Of a stretch of 64,000 nt of DNA, positions 25,403 to 36,000 are shown piece after piece; within the stretch, counting starts at the first letter, position 1, and every line of letters begins with the position of its first letter. This stretch comes from Citrus sinensis. Lineage: Eukaryota; Streptophyta; Magnoliopsida; Sapindales; Rutaceae. The notes under the pieces were generated by a model. That model did not search any database. It had not been told where the DNA came from and worked only from the letters and a program-made list of their open reading frames with translations. The stretch is from the NCBI RefSeq assembly GCF_022201045.2, contig NC_068558.1, positions 49,827,501 through 49,891,500 on the forward strand. Direction: 5' to 3'. The translations under genes and the position numbers were made by a program.

Positions 25403-26658
25403 TAAACAACTGATGAATTTTATTCTTATTGATTTTATGGATTTTGATGTGTGATGAATAAATTAAAAAAAAAAAAAACATATTTTTGGTCACTAATATT
25501 TTTCACCTTTTGAAACTCATCATCATCAAAAGCCGAAAAAATAAAATTATGAAAATCTTTGGCTTCATTTTATTTTAATGTTTTTATTTTTTCCCTTTTA
25601 TATGTTTTCTTTATTCTTTAATCTGACTTACAAATTTACTGATCACAATACCATAATTATTGAGTTTGGTTAATTAAAGAAGCAAAGAAGGTTAATCCAA
25701 AACTGGAAAGAAAAAAAATACAAGAGTACAATCCTTTATTTTCATAAACTATTAGTCTACTGAAGGTTGTAATCATAAAAAAACATGATAATCCAAGAGA
25801 TTTTGAGGAAGAAAATGAAAGTTGTGATCATAAGAAAGACCTAATAATCCAAGAGATTTTGAGGAAGAGAGCGCAAGTGAGAGAACAAATTATTTTTAGT
25901 AAGAGTAGTTTACATAGAATTAATTATGAAGTAGGGGCTTCTAAGATATATAAAGAACGTTAAATATCACTACTCTTTTAAAAATTTGTTTTCCTTATAA
26001 TTTTGGTATTGGGCCAAAAATCATAATTTGTCTTCGGTTTAGAGTAGTGCTAACACCCTTTAATTATCCTCATAACACTTTTCCTTACGTATTATATTTT
26101 TGACCAATCATTTAATTCTAGTTAAAATTCATTAACTATTTCTCTCTCTTATAACTCTCATAAAACCCACACATTCTCTATTATTTTAATTTTGGCTGCG
26201 AACTCTTTTAGTACATCAACATGTTATTTTTTGTTTGTGACTCCTCATCTATCTAATATTATTTTAAAACAATATTTTTTTTAATTTTTTCTTATATATT
26301 TAGTAATCTGACTTAAAAAATAATAATTTTTCTCATCCTTAAAGACTACTTTTAAACTAAAGTTTAAATATTTTTATTTTATTTTAGAGTTATCACCTAT
26401 AAATATTATTTTGTGTAGAGAGTAGAGAACTTAGAGGTAGGCATTGAATCGGTTTGATATAAAAATTTAGATTCGGTTAGATATAAGAGTTTTAAAAACT
26501 GTTAAGAATTTTTAAAAAATAATGGAATTGGGGACGCAGTACAACGAGTCAATTTTATTAAGTGCTGGTGCAAAATTTAAATTTTTCAGGGAGGTTAAAA
26601 CTTACCCATTACAAGTTCTTAAATATTGAACATGGGATGAGCATAGCATATCAGCATA

Positions 26659-27474
26659 TAGGGGTGGACACGGTTCGGTTCGATTCGAAATTAAGTAGAA
26701 CCGATTTAAATCGGTTATTTTATAAAAAGAACCGAATAAGAACCGAACTAAAAAAGAACCGAACTCAAACGGTTCTTTTCGGTTCAGTTCGGTTTTTTCT
26801 GTTCTAGGCCTATTTTGAATTTTCAAATTTTTAGCCCATTGGACTTCATAAATGTAATAATTTTTTTCAACAAATTCATCCTAATTTCATTACAAATATT
26901 AACAATAAATACAAAGTATTCAAAACACATTTTATCAATAATATCTTACTAACTATTAATAAATAATTAAATAAACAATCTATATAATAAGATGCTAGTT
27001 TAAAAAAAAATAAAGAAAACTTACTGATAAGCAACATCAATCAATTATCATTTACTCCTCAGCTACTTGCTGTTGTTTTTGAGATTGCATTGGCTTAAAA
27101 AATTCTTCAAGAAATTGAAATTTATGAAATTTACGAAATTATTTTATATTTGATTTTAGGGTTTATTTTGGGAAATAAAAATTTACGAAATTGTAACACT
27201 AACATATATATATATACTCTGATTGTGTGTATGCAAGTTTATTTTAGCTATCTTACACAATTAGTTAAAAATTAACACATTTAATTTAATAAAATTTAAA
27301 AATAATTCGATTTTTCGGTTCAGTTAAATGAACCGAATACCGAACCGACATTTCGGTTTTTTTATAAATTGTACCATTCGATTTTTTTTTTAAAAAAAAA
27401 AACCGTACCGAATTAGAAAAAACCGTCGGTTCGATTCAGTTTTTTTAAGACTGCGGTTTTTTTACCCACCCCTA
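26659..27474. mobile_element. hAT-like nonautonomous DNA transposon
   Basis: An 816-bp element with 9-bp terminal inverted repeats TAGGGGTGG...CCACCCCTA and an 8-bp target-site duplication, 'tcagcata' (26651-26658) versus 'acagcata' (27475-27482), one mismatch. Subterminal regions at both ends are packed with 'cggtt/aaccg' words in opposite orientation, a known feature of plant hAT families with this terminus. The interior is AT-rich without transposase. It ends only 40 bp from the tRNA-Leu gene. Confidence 0.85.
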
Positions 27475-27507
27475 ACAGCATACCCTCGCAACTTTTAGAT
27501 AGGGTTC

Positions 27508-27511
27508 AAAA
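27508..27511 (-). terminator. RNA polymerase III terminator of tRNA-Leu
   Basis: TTTT on the minus strand three nucleotides after the 3' end of the tRNA-Leu gene, the standard pol III stop. A CAA word sits just upstream of the gene's 5' end, as is common at plant tRNA start sites. Confidence 0.7.
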
Positions 27512-27514
27512 TGT

Positions 27515-27598
27515 TGTCAGAAGTGGGATTTGAACCCACGCCCTCTTTCGAAGACCAGAACTTGAGTCTGGCGCCTTAGACCACTCGGCCATCCTGAC
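27515..27598 (-). tRNA. tRNA-Leu (anticodon CAA)
   Basis: Minus strand. The acceptor stem GTCAGGA pairs with TTCTGAC plus discriminator A; box A reads 'tggccgagtggtctaagg'; the anticodon stem CCAGA/TCTGG encloses loop CTCAAGT (anticodon at 27562-27564); a long variable arm follows; the T arm is GTGGG-TTCAAAT-CCCAC. The 84-nt length with long variable arm is class II leucine. No intron, although nuclear tRNA-Leu(CAA) genes in some eukaryotes have one. It decodes UUG. Confidence 0.96.
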
Positions 27599-27841
27599 AT
27601 TGTTAGCTGTCAAGCATTTTCATTATACAATTTCTTGTTCTCCTCTTGGAAACAGAGCAGGAATAACCACGGGGCCCTTAATGGTAATGAATTTGAAAAG
27701 TTTTCTTATTTTCACTCGATTCCCTGAACCTTCAAGTGATCGGAAGCTAAATCTGTATTAGGTAATCAACAAGAAATCGTGTATAATAGCGCCTTTTCTT
27801 TTTTAATAGGTTAACGTGACAATTGTTTTGTCATAAACAAA

Positions 27842-30800
27842 ATGAATACAATATCCTATCAATCGCCGCCGCCTCCTCGCTGGTTCCCTTTCTTACCGCC
27901 AGACCCGCCGAGGTCAAATGCTTTTTGGGAGACCAGAAACATTTGCAATCAGCTGAAAGAATTGCAACCAACTCTTACTCTCGCTAAAGCAATGTATGGA
28001 TGCACTATTTGTACTTGTTTGTTTCTATTTTATGGTAATTTGTCTGTCTTGTTTTACAAATTAGTTTTAATCAAATTATGAACTTAAACAGGCAGAAAGA
28101 ACTACAGATGTTGATGGTTATGAAAGATAATAAAGGGTCTGTGGAATCCGGCGACAATTGTTCAAGTGATCATTCTGTTTCTGGGTTTTCGAAATATTTA
28201 GAAGATAGGAGGATTGATTTGGAATCCCAAATAACCCTTTCGGTTGAAGCCGCAAACTATTTTATGGGAAAATTAAGAGTTCAACTGGAGCCTTTTAGGT
28301 TTGTTGCAGATGAAACAACTCCATGGGAGGAAAAATCAGCTGCTATTAGATTGGCTAATAAAGCACGCAAGTCCAAACGAAATAAACTATGGAGGAAAAG
28401 AAAAAGGAAATGTGTTGCAGAAATGCTCGCCAAGGTAGCCTTTTTTCTATTCTTGTTCTAACTAGTTGTGCTCTCTTCTTGACATATGATGATGAGTTCT
28501 TGTTTTGTCTGTTTTTAACTTCTGTTATTTTGAAATTTAGAAGCATGAACGATTCGAACAAGCTGATCGAGAAGCTGATGAGTGGAGGGCTAGGGAGATT
28601 GCCAAGGATATGGCGAAGCGGAAGGTAACATTATTGTCCATTGGATACTAAGAACTCCAAGAGGATTTTATGATTTTCTAAAATGGATGAAGCCTACCTA
28701 TAAAAGTTTCAGTTTATCCCTGACTTGAGATGGTGGTCATTGAGGAATCCTATATGAAATTTCCAGTGTAATGTTGGTTTGAACTTGTCAAAATCATCAA
28801 GCCATGCTAAATCACATTGAAACTTGGAATCTTGGTATTTCCATTCGGTTTATGTCAGTCTCCAGTAGTTCATGGACTACCGAGATTAACCGCTTTTGCT
28901 CTTAATGAATAATTTTTTTCTTATCCCGTTTCAGTCCTAACTGTGTGTTAATTTAGTAATCGAGCATGTGGCCTTTCAGGTTGAAAAGATGAATGAAATT
29001 GCGAAGCTCAAAGCTAGAGAGGAGAAAAAGAAACTAGAGTCTGAGGTAGGTAAAAGTTGATGGTATAAGTATGAAATTTAGTCTACATTCAATAACTATC
29101 TGCTTGTTTGCTACTTTTCTATGCATCATTATCATAATTGGAAAGACTTATTTATTGTGCTTCGTTTTTTGTAAGTTTGACCTTCTGATCTGCATTAGAT
29201 TAGTTCTTATGTTAGGTGTTTCTTTTTACTCTGTCCACTTGTATAGTCTTTATATGACAGACATCTCTTTTATACTAATCATCCTTGGAAAATATAATTG
29301 GTTATACTGCATAGCTGTGGTCTGCAAACTGGTCATTTAGCCTTTTCTTTCTGTTGCCCTTGAGATTTCGATTCATACGCATTGTTTTATATTTCAGCTT
29401 GAGCTGGTTTTGGTTGTGGAGAAGTTGCAAGAATTGCGGTCTATCAGGATCCGAAAATTGAAGAAACAAGGTGTGCTCAATAAAATTTTGTTATGCTTTT
29501 TGCACATTGTGCTTGTACCAGTGGTGAAGTTTGATTGAGCACACCACTGGTTCAATTTGCAAGTTTCTTTTGTTACAACTACTATTTATGATAACAGAAA
29601 GAACGATATGCTTTTTATGATGCACCCCTATCTTGCATCAGTTTAACAGTATAATTTTTCTGTTATAACTGCTTTTTATGATAACGAAGGAACAGCATAG
29701 TTCTTTTTCTTTTTGTAACTTAAGATTAAGCATATTTTACATACTAAAGTTAAACTTAACAATCATTGATCATTACAAAATGCCTGTGACAATTATTTAA
29801 ACCGACAGGATAGAAACCACTGATGGTTTTCTTGCCTATCAACTTTTCATCTCTGTGTTGTAAACCTTCCTTTTATTTCATTTGAATATAATATGCGCCC
29901 ATTTTGACTACTTGTGGGAATGGTGGCTAGTTATGCTGGTACATTATTTCTGTGTGTGTGTGTGCATGTAAACAATGTATGGTGTCTGTTTTCATGAATA
30001 AATCTTGGTGGTTGTAAAATTATACAGGTCATTTTCTGCCGGAGGAGGATGACAAATTTCTTGAAAGAGTTCGAGCTGCCGTTGAGGAAGAAGAGCGCCA
30101 AGCTTTGGCAGCAGCAGATACAGATGCTGCTAGGGATGCCATTGCAACTGCAGAGGAATCTCGAAAAGCCATTCAGAATTCTGAACCCTTGTTAAAAGAT
30201 GGAAGCTGTATTGATGATGTAATTAAGGAAAACAAGGACGGAGTATCTGAGAGCAAATACCTAAGGGAGACAAGTGATAATGCTGACAAAGGATCTGGGA
30301 GGCCTGGTTATGCCGGGGTGTATGATCATGTGTCAAACTTACCGATGGAATTCTATCACTACTATCACGGCAGCAATAATGACGTTGGCACGCTTATTGG
30401 GGTACTGTCAGCTATTTTCTTTCAAATCTGCCCTCGTAGGTGCTGTTTGCAGGCAATATGCTGCTTGCCACAAATTTGGAAGCCATTTTTTTCAATTCTG
30501 TGAGCCAGAGAGGCGCTAGTTTAATTGACTGAGCCTCAAATGGCCTTATGTTAGCTGACACATGCATATACCATAGGATTGTTAGGGTGATCAGGAGCAC
30601 ATGGCCCTAAGCTCATGTTACACTTTTCTTGCAGGTTCGAAGAACATGGGATGCATATATCAGACCAGGAGGAGGGTAAGACGTTAAGTCTTTTTCTGCT
30701 TTCGCATTGAAATATCATTTTTGTATGCATGAAATAGGCTACAGGCAACTTGCAAGTTTTGTAAAATTTATTTGTTTTGTCTAATTCTGTTCTGTGCTAC

Positions 30801-30894
30801 TTCACTTGGTTGCAGTCGCATTCCTGGGCATTGGGTTCAGCCGCCGCCACCATCAGATGAGATATGGGCATCTTACTTAGTGATGCCTAAATGA
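27842..30894 (+). CDS. U11/U12 snRNP 59 kDa protein (PDCD7-like), minor spliceosome
   Basis: Subunit of the U11/U12 di-snRNP that recognises U12-type introns; homologue of animal PDCD7/59K. Exons as read: 27842-27993, 28092-28434, 28541-28624, 28980-29045, 29398-29470, 30028-30401, 30635-30675, 30816-30894; all GT-AG, phases consistent, 403 aa. The N-terminus is Pro-rich (SPPPPRWFPFLPPDPP). A long basic and acidic coiled-coil middle follows (RKSKRNKLWRKRKRK; then E/K-rich helices in exons 3-5). The C-terminus has the family signature: TWDAYIRPGGGRIPGHWVQP followed by PPPSDEIWASYL. The start is the first ATG in frame with the Pro-rich block. All introns are U2-type by their ends, so no self-regulating AT-AC intron is visible. 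A partial copy of exon 2 lies at 20.0 kb. Confidence 0.88.
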
Positions 30895-31890
30895 TGCCTA
30901 ACTGTCAGTCTGTCATCAATTGGAGTCGCCTTCTGCTTGTGTCCTTGGGATGGTATTACTGATGTCAGACTTAATCTTACATGGTTCTAAACGTTACATT
31001 GCTGTACAGAAATGTAACTGGGGTCTAGTAAAATCATATTTACACTTGATTTCTTAGATCAGTGCATATGTCATCATCTCAGTTGTGGTAAGCAGAGGAA
31101 GCTCGATTCCCATAATCCCATTGGTTTCAACAGTTCACTGGCCTTTAGATTGAAATGTTCTTCTGGCCTTTGTCCAAAAGTAAAAAAAGAGAAATGTTCT
31201 TCTGGCCCAGCCATACACTAATGACTGATCGTAGCTGCCTAAACAATATTATTGGAATAAAATATTTTTATTTGTTATTTTTTTCAATTATGTCTATCTT
31301 GTTCTAATTAAATTGGAGGTGACATTTTATTAAACTTTCAAGTTTCAACTTTTGTATTGATTTAATTTCATAATTTTTGTTAATTTTCCAAACTTATCTA
31401 ATTAAACTAGATTTTTTCTTTTTCCGTTTGCCATAATTTAAAATTTTAAATGTATTAATTTAGTTTTATTTAAATTATTTATTTATTTATATCTTTTTTA
31501 ATTTTAAATAGTAAAAATTTTTAATCCTCAACCAATCCTCAAAGAATGCAATTAAATATCAAGAACAAGAGAATGACGTGAGAATTTCCTCTTCTCCCTC
31601 TCTGTTGTCAATTTTTTTTTTCTCTTCCTCTCCCACCACATGCTTCATTCTCTCGTTTTTCTTAATACTTAGTATTTTCCGTCCTCAAAATCTAATTCGC
31701 CAACGCCGCTAGTATAGATGTCCGTATTGACACAATATATGCCAGCATTGTTACCGTTACGTGTTTCTTTTCCCTTTCGGTTATGATTGATTGATGTAAT
31801 TTATTAAGTGGCTTCTTATAATTTGCAAATTAAAAAAACAATAATTAAGCCAAAATAAGGTGGTGAAACAAGCGTTAAGAAAAAAAGAAC
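30895..31890. other. 3' flank of U11/U12-59K and AT-rich spacer
   Basis: The first 200-300 bases probably carry the 3' UTR of the plus-strand gene. The rest is AT-rich with T runs and pyrimidine-rich 'tctcttcctctcccacc'-like stretches near 31600-31640. No gene seen. The distal end is the 3' side of the minus-strand snoRNA cluster. Confidence 0.5.
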
Positions 31891-31894
31891 AAAA

Positions 31895-32040
31895 ACATGT
31901 AGCCGAGGGTTCCGGATGCTCCAAAAATTGAGAAGTTGAGGGCATCCTACTGTTCGGCGAATCAATCTGCGAAGGGTTTGTCTGCATTGTTAGAGAGATC
32001 TCATTTTCAGAGTTATCACCTCCCCGCTGGGCCCTTCGCT
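31895..32040 (-). ncRNA. Candidate H/ACA box snoRNA (3' member of cluster)
   Basis: Read on minus from 32040. The 5' hairpin closes with a perfect 8-bp stem GCGAAGGG/CCCTTCGC. The hinge reads AGATTGATTC, close to H box ANANNA but with G at the last position. The 3' hairpin has lower stem GCCGA/TCGGC, an open pocket, a 6-bp upper stem GGATGC/GCATCC and a loop; then T and the ACA box (31898-31900) with three nucleotides to the expected 3' end. That is the hairpin-hinge-hairpin-tail layout of H/ACA RNAs that guide pseudouridylation. Length is about 146 nt, normal for plants. Targets were not assigned. The imperfect H box is the weak point. Confidence 0.55.
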
Positions 32041-32091
32041 TGCGGAAAGTAAAATTAACTAGACATTTACAAGCCCTCAAATTATAAGAAA

Positions 32092-32246
32092 GATTGTGCG
32101 AAAATCGGATCCGACAATGAACCGAACCCAAAAGAACGTCTAAAATAGACTTCGGATTCGGACGATCGACTTTCGGTACCAATATCCGAAGGCAAACTTG
32201 GATGAAAGTGCATTCATTAAGCACTCCCTCCATAGGTCCCTTCGTT
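32092..32246 (-). ncRNA. Candidate H/ACA box snoRNA (middle member of cluster)
   Basis: Read on minus from about 32246. The 5' hairpin is closed by CGAAGG/CCTTCG and has an inner stem AGTGC/GCACT. The hinge reads GATATTGGTA, again close to ANANNA but ending in G. The 3' hairpin has a 9-bp lower stem, CGAAAGTCG with CGATTTTCG (one G-U pair), an inner CCGAA/TTCGG stem and an apical GTCTA/TAGAC hairpin. The ACA box is at 32095-32097, one base after the stem, with three nucleotides to the end. Length is about 155 nt. It shares the imperfect hinge with its neighbour. Targets not assigned. Confidence 0.5.
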
Positions 32247-32302
32247 TTCCCGAACAATAGCAAAAGTTTCAATATAACTCTAGGTTTACGAGAAGTGTAC
32301 AC

Positions 32303-32403
32303 GATGCTCAGCGAATACGAACCAAGATAAAGAGGCTCACGTTTAGGGATGGATGATGATCCATACTCACGAATGTACTCTTTTCTATAATCTTCATCGC
32401 ATC
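32303..32403 (-). ncRNA. Candidate C/D box snoRNA guiding 25S rRNA methylation
   Basis: Read on minus from 32403. The terminal stem GATGC/GCATC brings together box C (GCGATGA, one change from RUGAUGA) and box D (CTGA, 32308-32311). Directly upstream of box D is the guide GGTTCGTATTCG. It is exactly complementary over 12 nt to CGAATACGAACC, which I recall from plant 25S rRNA (context 'agtacgaataCGAACCgtgaaagc'). The fifth base from box D would pair with the U of CGAAU, predicting a 2'-O-methyluridine there; yeast has methylated uridines in the equivalent region (snR51/snR67 sites). Length is 101 nt. It is the first member of the cluster after the promoter. Confidence 0.68.
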
Positions 32404-32486
32404 TACTTCTGTAAAGAGACAAATAAATGGAAAAGCAAAACGGAGGAAAATATAAACAACATTAAAAAAAAAAAAAAGAACCCAAG

Positions 32487-32604
32487 AAACCCTACCAATT
32501 TCAATCACACAAATGATGCGCACAGCTTGCGTCCTTATATAGTGGAGGTGTTGAACATCCCGGTGTCCTAGACCGTTGGATGAATTCTGGGTGATAATTG
32601 GGCC
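32487..32604 (-). promoter_or_regulatory. Promoter of snoRNA cluster: site II, TATA box, telo-box
   Basis: Minus-strand TATATAAG at 32534-32541, a telo-box TAGGGTTT at 32487-32494 about 40-50 bp downstream, near the expected start of transcription, and a site II core (TGGGCC read on plus at 32599-32604) about 60 bp upstream. This trio is the known promoter signature of plant snoRNA and ribosomal-protein genes. The 5' end of the cluster transcript should lie near 32505-32515. The golgin gene starts at 33041 in the other direction, so the roughly 500-bp spacer may serve both. Confidence 0.6.
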
Positions 32605-33040
32605 TCTCGGTTGCAGGCTCACAAGTCCAAAAACCCAAGAAAGGGAATCAAAAAAAGAACCACATATTTTATAATAAATTGGGGTAAAACAAAGAGAACC
32701 GACCCGAACCGGAATACCGGACCATACGTATATGTCAGCGTAAAATATCGGCTTACTTAACAATTGAAGTTGTAACGGGCCATTATTGATGTACCTTCCC
32801 CGCTTCAGAATCCAAAAAGGTTGATCTCATTCTCTCACTAATGTGTTGTAAAACCCAGTACTGTAATTACCTTTAATTAATAATTACAAGAAAACAAATC
32901 GTTTGCTGTTTCAATCTCAGATCTATACCTATAAAACCTTCACCGACAAGTTTTTCCGCCAAAAGTAATAAATCTCGAAGGTATATTTAAATCTAAAATT
33001 CTTTGAATCTCTCTCTTTCAATTTGGATTCGGATTGAAGA

Positions 33041-36000
33041 ATGAGGGGCACCCTTGCAAATTATAAGGAAAACCTAAACAAGATCGCACTTGATGTGCAC
33101 TACGACGACGATGGGGAAGAGCTCAAGATCTACGATTCACGCAATGTAGACGACATGTCGGTCTCTGATCGTAGGGATTCTCACAGTTTTGCCAATTCAA
33201 AGTCCGTTTCATGGTCTCCGGTATCAAATGGTTTCGAATCACCGCATGATCCTGAGGTATGATTAAAATTTATGCCCTAATTTGTTACAACGAGGTTATG
33301 TTTGTGTTTTTGATTTCTGTGGTCGTGAATCCTTGAAATTTTGAATGTTTTGTAAATTTCTTAGCTGCTCTTTTTTTTTTTTTTTCAATTCTTGTAGATT
33401 GAACGGTATAAAGCGGAAATTAAGAGGCTTCAAGAATCCGAGGCGGAAATTAAAGCATTATCAGTTAATTATGCGGCCTTGTTAAAGGAGAAAGAGGTAC
33501 TCTGCTGATCCTTTTCTTGTTTTCTGTTTCAACTTAGTAGTACATTACATCCAAGAATGTTGAAAAACATTAACAAGTGACCAAATTTTTTAAGGCTGTA
33601 GTTATTTCCTTTTTTATAATGTGTGGAAGTGAAAGTGTTCATTTGATAAATAACACTCTAACAAATGGCTAGTTAAAAAGCATATCATCTAATCTTTTGG
33701 ATATATCAGTCTACATCTTTGGCATTATTGTACATGAGGTCATGGTTATGCACTGTAAACCATTGATTAGGTTGACCAACTATTCTGCTTATTAGTTTTT
33801 TGGGGAGCTGAATTCTTTTAAATAAAGAGTATTCTTCCCTACTTTAGCTTTTAACTATACCTCCACTATTTGTTCTGTCTGTCCGTCTTGCCTTTTCTAT
33901 TTGAAGATTACTAAGCTGGTTCTGAAACTAACATAGATTCCATGCATAAAGAAGAAAGTTCTTCTGCTTGATTTCTTAGTAATACCTTTTTTCCCCCCTT
34001 CTGATCAGTCAGTAGCTTTAATTTCGGGGTCTTTGATTACTGAAATTTTGATTTCCCTGATACCATTCTCCTTCCTCCCATAATTGTCATTTGCAGGAAC
34101 AGATTTCCAGATTTAATGGAGAATATGGCTTGTTGAAGCAAAATCTGGATGCAACGAATGCTGCTCTGAATGCATTTAGAAATGGAAATTCGAAAGCATC
34201 AAGTAACGGCATTAACATTCCCAAGGTAGTTGCTCAGATCTCATTTAAACTTCATCATGTCAGAATTTTAATGTTATTTTTGTGTTTTTATGTTTTGCCG
34301 TAATTCTTAATTTTATGTTTTTCTGTAGTTCTTATTCTGCTTTGTTTAGGTCATAATTTGCTTGAATTTGAAATGTTTACTTGAATGTGCTTGTTAATAT
34401 GCTTTGGTCACATTTATCAAGTGTACCACTTCTGATGTTATTTTGCACTGCAGTTATCTTGCACAAATTATGATTCACAGATTAGTATGGCTACACTCTG
34501 TAATGCATCGTGGCACATGATTATTGGGCCATGGTATATGACCTTCTGTTGCCGTTGCTTCATTATTAATTTGCTGGCTATATACTTTGGCCTCCAATTA
34601 GTTCAGTTCTTTAGGAACCTAGGGATAAACAAATTCAGAGACCTAAAGGGCACATAACTTTTGAAGTTTTCTATTGTTCTAGGATTTCTGATATGATGTC
34701 TCAGAATCCTATATATGCTTAAGGGAGTAGGTTTTCTTAGTTTTTATATTAAGCTATTGTGAGAATCTTAGTGAAAGCTAGTTGGCAAAAAGTTTCAAAG
34801 GTGCATATGAAAATTTAATGGTTGGCGTGGATGGCCTCGCAGTCAGAACCCAATGACTTCAGCACATTTTTTAACCTCAATTTATTGTTTAATCCATTAT
34901 GTAATATGTTTACTGAAATACTAAGTTATTGTGTTTTATCATCAGATGAACTTTATGCTAAAGATGATTAATTTCCTTTTTTCTTTGATAATCGATTATT
35001 TTGGTTGTTGTTTTGTGTATGTTGTCTGCTTTTAAATATGATTTTCCTGTTGCAGAGTTCAAACATCGTGCTATCTTTTTGTAATTAGAAAAAATAGCTT
35101 TTTTATAAGCTCTTGAATATATCCTGAAAAAGTTTAATTTGTATAGGGTAGTGGTGATCTATCACCAAGTAGACAGCATAAACTTACAGCTCAAGTAAAA
35201 AACCGCCACGCCGGGCATCAATTGCAGAATGGTTTCTCTAAACAAGATGGAGTGAGCAATGGGTCACATGCTTTACAAACTGAAGTTGTACAAAGTAGTA
35301 AGATGCAAGGGAAAGAAAAGGTAATGGCATTTTGGTTTTCGCTTACCTTAGAGGAGAATATTTTTGTTAAATCCTATGCCTCACCTACTTCATATTTTAG
35401 GTTTTGATCTTGATATGAATGTTCCTGAAAATTTATTAATTGGGTTAATGCTTGTTTAGTCCGTATATTTTAACTTAAGCGTCCATTTAGTCCACATATT
35501 TAAAAAAAAAAATCGCAAGACACCCCTATTGTTAAAGTATTACACTCCTACCTGTACTTTTCTTTCTTTTTACAATAATATCTTTGCAACATATTCTTGG
35601 GGATGTTGATAAAAAGAAAAAAAAATGATAATTTCTCAAATTAACCTTAAAAGTAACATAAAAATTTACACAATCTCTTTATATTATTATTTTACTCTTA
35701 GGATTAATTTGGTAAATTAATTTTTTTTATAAAATAAGTATTAGTAACGTTGCTGTAAGGATATTAAGTATTACTTTAAGATGGCTAATATTAACTTATT
35801 TATAAATAATTATTAGTAAGATTATTGCACAAGTAGAAAAAATACTAGTTTTTCACACTGATATTTATTGTTAATTTACTAATAAATAATTACCAGTTAA
35901 TTTGCTAATTGACTTTTTTTATAGCTAAATTAATTAATGTCAAGTATATTGTTGGAAGGTATTATTTTAAAAGAAAATAAAAAGAATGGTAACATTTTTT

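Larger units (their letters stand above)
22111..27500. other. Mobile-element-rich intergenic region
   Basis: No host protein gene seen. It contains a possible SINE remnant (about 22430-22770), a Mutator-type MITE (22831-23366), a solo Copia LTR (24214-24726), two small tandem duplications (25299-25402 and about 25766-25875) and an hAT-like element (26659-27474). Frames at 23913-24455 and 26562-26826 are low-complexity or lie inside these elements. Confidence 0.6.

Noticed and set aside
26562-26826. Frames with repeated NRTE/RTEL words near 26.6-26.8 kb
   Set aside because: They translate the 'cggtt/aaccg' subterminal repeats of the hAT-like element and are not a gene.
31781-32422. 213-codon minus-strand frame as a hypothetical protein
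   Set aside because: No domain or signal. It runs through three structured RNA candidates whose stems and boxes explain the sequence better, and its C-terminal part is T-run derived (FFLNACFTTLFWLNYCFF).
32308-32763. 151-codon minus-strand frame overlapping the snoRNA promoter
   Set aside because: It includes the TATA box, telo-box and a poly-T tract (FFFFF in translation) and has no recognisable motif.
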